Positions 63,969 through 64,000 of a stretch of 64,000 nt of DNA are shown here, in pieces. Under the pieces are notes generated by a model. It was not told the DNA's origin, did no database searches, and saw nothing but the letters and a program-made list of their open reading frames with translations. The DNA comes from Halobacteriovorax vibrionivorans. GTDB lineage: Bacteria; Bdellovibrionota; Bacteriovoracia; Bacteriovoracales; Bacteriovoracaceae. Each line of letters opens with the position of its first letter. Within the stretch, counting starts at the first letter, position 1. Both the position numbers and the translations under genes were made by a program. The stretch lies in NCBI RefSeq assembly GCF_003346865.1, contig NZ_QDKL01000001.1, positions 744,001 to 808,000 on the forward strand, written 5' to 3'.

Positions 63969-64000
63969 CTATGCTTCTTTTAGTTCAACTGTTATGTGAC
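63969..64000 (-). CDS. rplV: Ribosomal protein uL22, C-terminal nine residues only (cut by window end)
   Basis: The minus strand at the window end reads HITVELKEA followed by TAG. This matches the end of uL22 (SHITVVV-type), which lies directly before rpsC in nearly all bacteria. Only nine codons are visible, so the call rests on position and this short match. Confidence 0.8.
   Translation of the reverse strand, partial: HITVELKEA

Overview
The window is one contiguous, gene-dense stretch of a low-GC bacterial chromosome with no insertion sequences, phage genes or CRISPR arrays. The organism is a diderm: it has LolA, many lipobox lipoproteins, an LpoA-like protein, NagZ and a lytic transglycosylase. 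The AT-rich composition, several FHA-domain membrane proteins with a PP2C phosphatase, HD-GYP and PilZ proteins, a Tad-type secretion platform protein, a propionyl-CoA to succinyl-CoA pathway and a flagellar-sigma-like promoter together suggest the predatory Bdellovibrionota, most like the marine Bacteriovorax/Halobacteriovorax group. The lineage is an inference from gene content, not from a search. No stretch longer than about 300 bases lacks a gene.

Layout. Positions 1-8300 hold the start of a secreted protein, a very large lipoprotein, rimO, a lytic transglycosylase lipoprotein and a LolA-like carrier. Positions 8315-16774 hold smc, an HD-GYP protein, tRNA-Pro(UGG), rdgB-rph, a biotin ligase and a receiver-domain protein. 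Positions 16851-23940 form one tightly overlapping operon: TadC-like protein, DUF192 protein, three FHA membrane proteins and a PP2C phosphatase. Positions 24017-30503 run mreB, a PilZ protein, a lipoprotein, two Opp-type permeases and nagZ, preceded by an AMP nucleosidase with a histone-H1-like tail. A 36-residue, extremely basic protein with its own promoter and terminator lies divergent from it.

Positions 30857-41040 carry an LpoA-like lipoprotein, the grpE-dnaK-dnaJ heat-shock operon behind a sigma32-like promoter, hemW, a double M16 peptidase and a small unknown protein. Positions 41130-50978 hold methylmalonyl-CoA mutase and its GTPase chaperone MeaB on the plus strand. They converge on a propionyl-CoA carboxylase operon (pccB, biotin carboxylase, biotin carrier) that continues into hflK, hflC and a YciO-family gene. 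A sigma54-dependent regulator follows, and its promoter looks like a sigma28/FliA promoter. From 53516 to the end, on the minus strand, lies the S10/spc/alpha ribosomal-protein supercluster from rplV (cut by the window end) to rplQ, including secY, adk, infA and rpoA. rpsD and map are not at their usual places in it.

How the genes work together. Three themes recur: peptidoglycan growth and turnover (MreB, transglycosylase, LpoA-like protein, NagZ, muropeptide-type permeases), phospho-threonine and cyclic-di-GMP signalling (FHA, PP2C, HD-GYP, PilZ, receiver domain), and odd-chain fatty acid or branched amino acid catabolism through propionyl-CoA. These fit a bacterium that digests prey cells, but that reading is inferred. 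Several start codons were moved from the longest reading frame to a downstream codon with a good ribosome binding site. A group of genes with no ribosome binding site appears to have a -10 box only 6-14 bases before the start codon, suggesting leaderless or nearly leaderless mRNAs.
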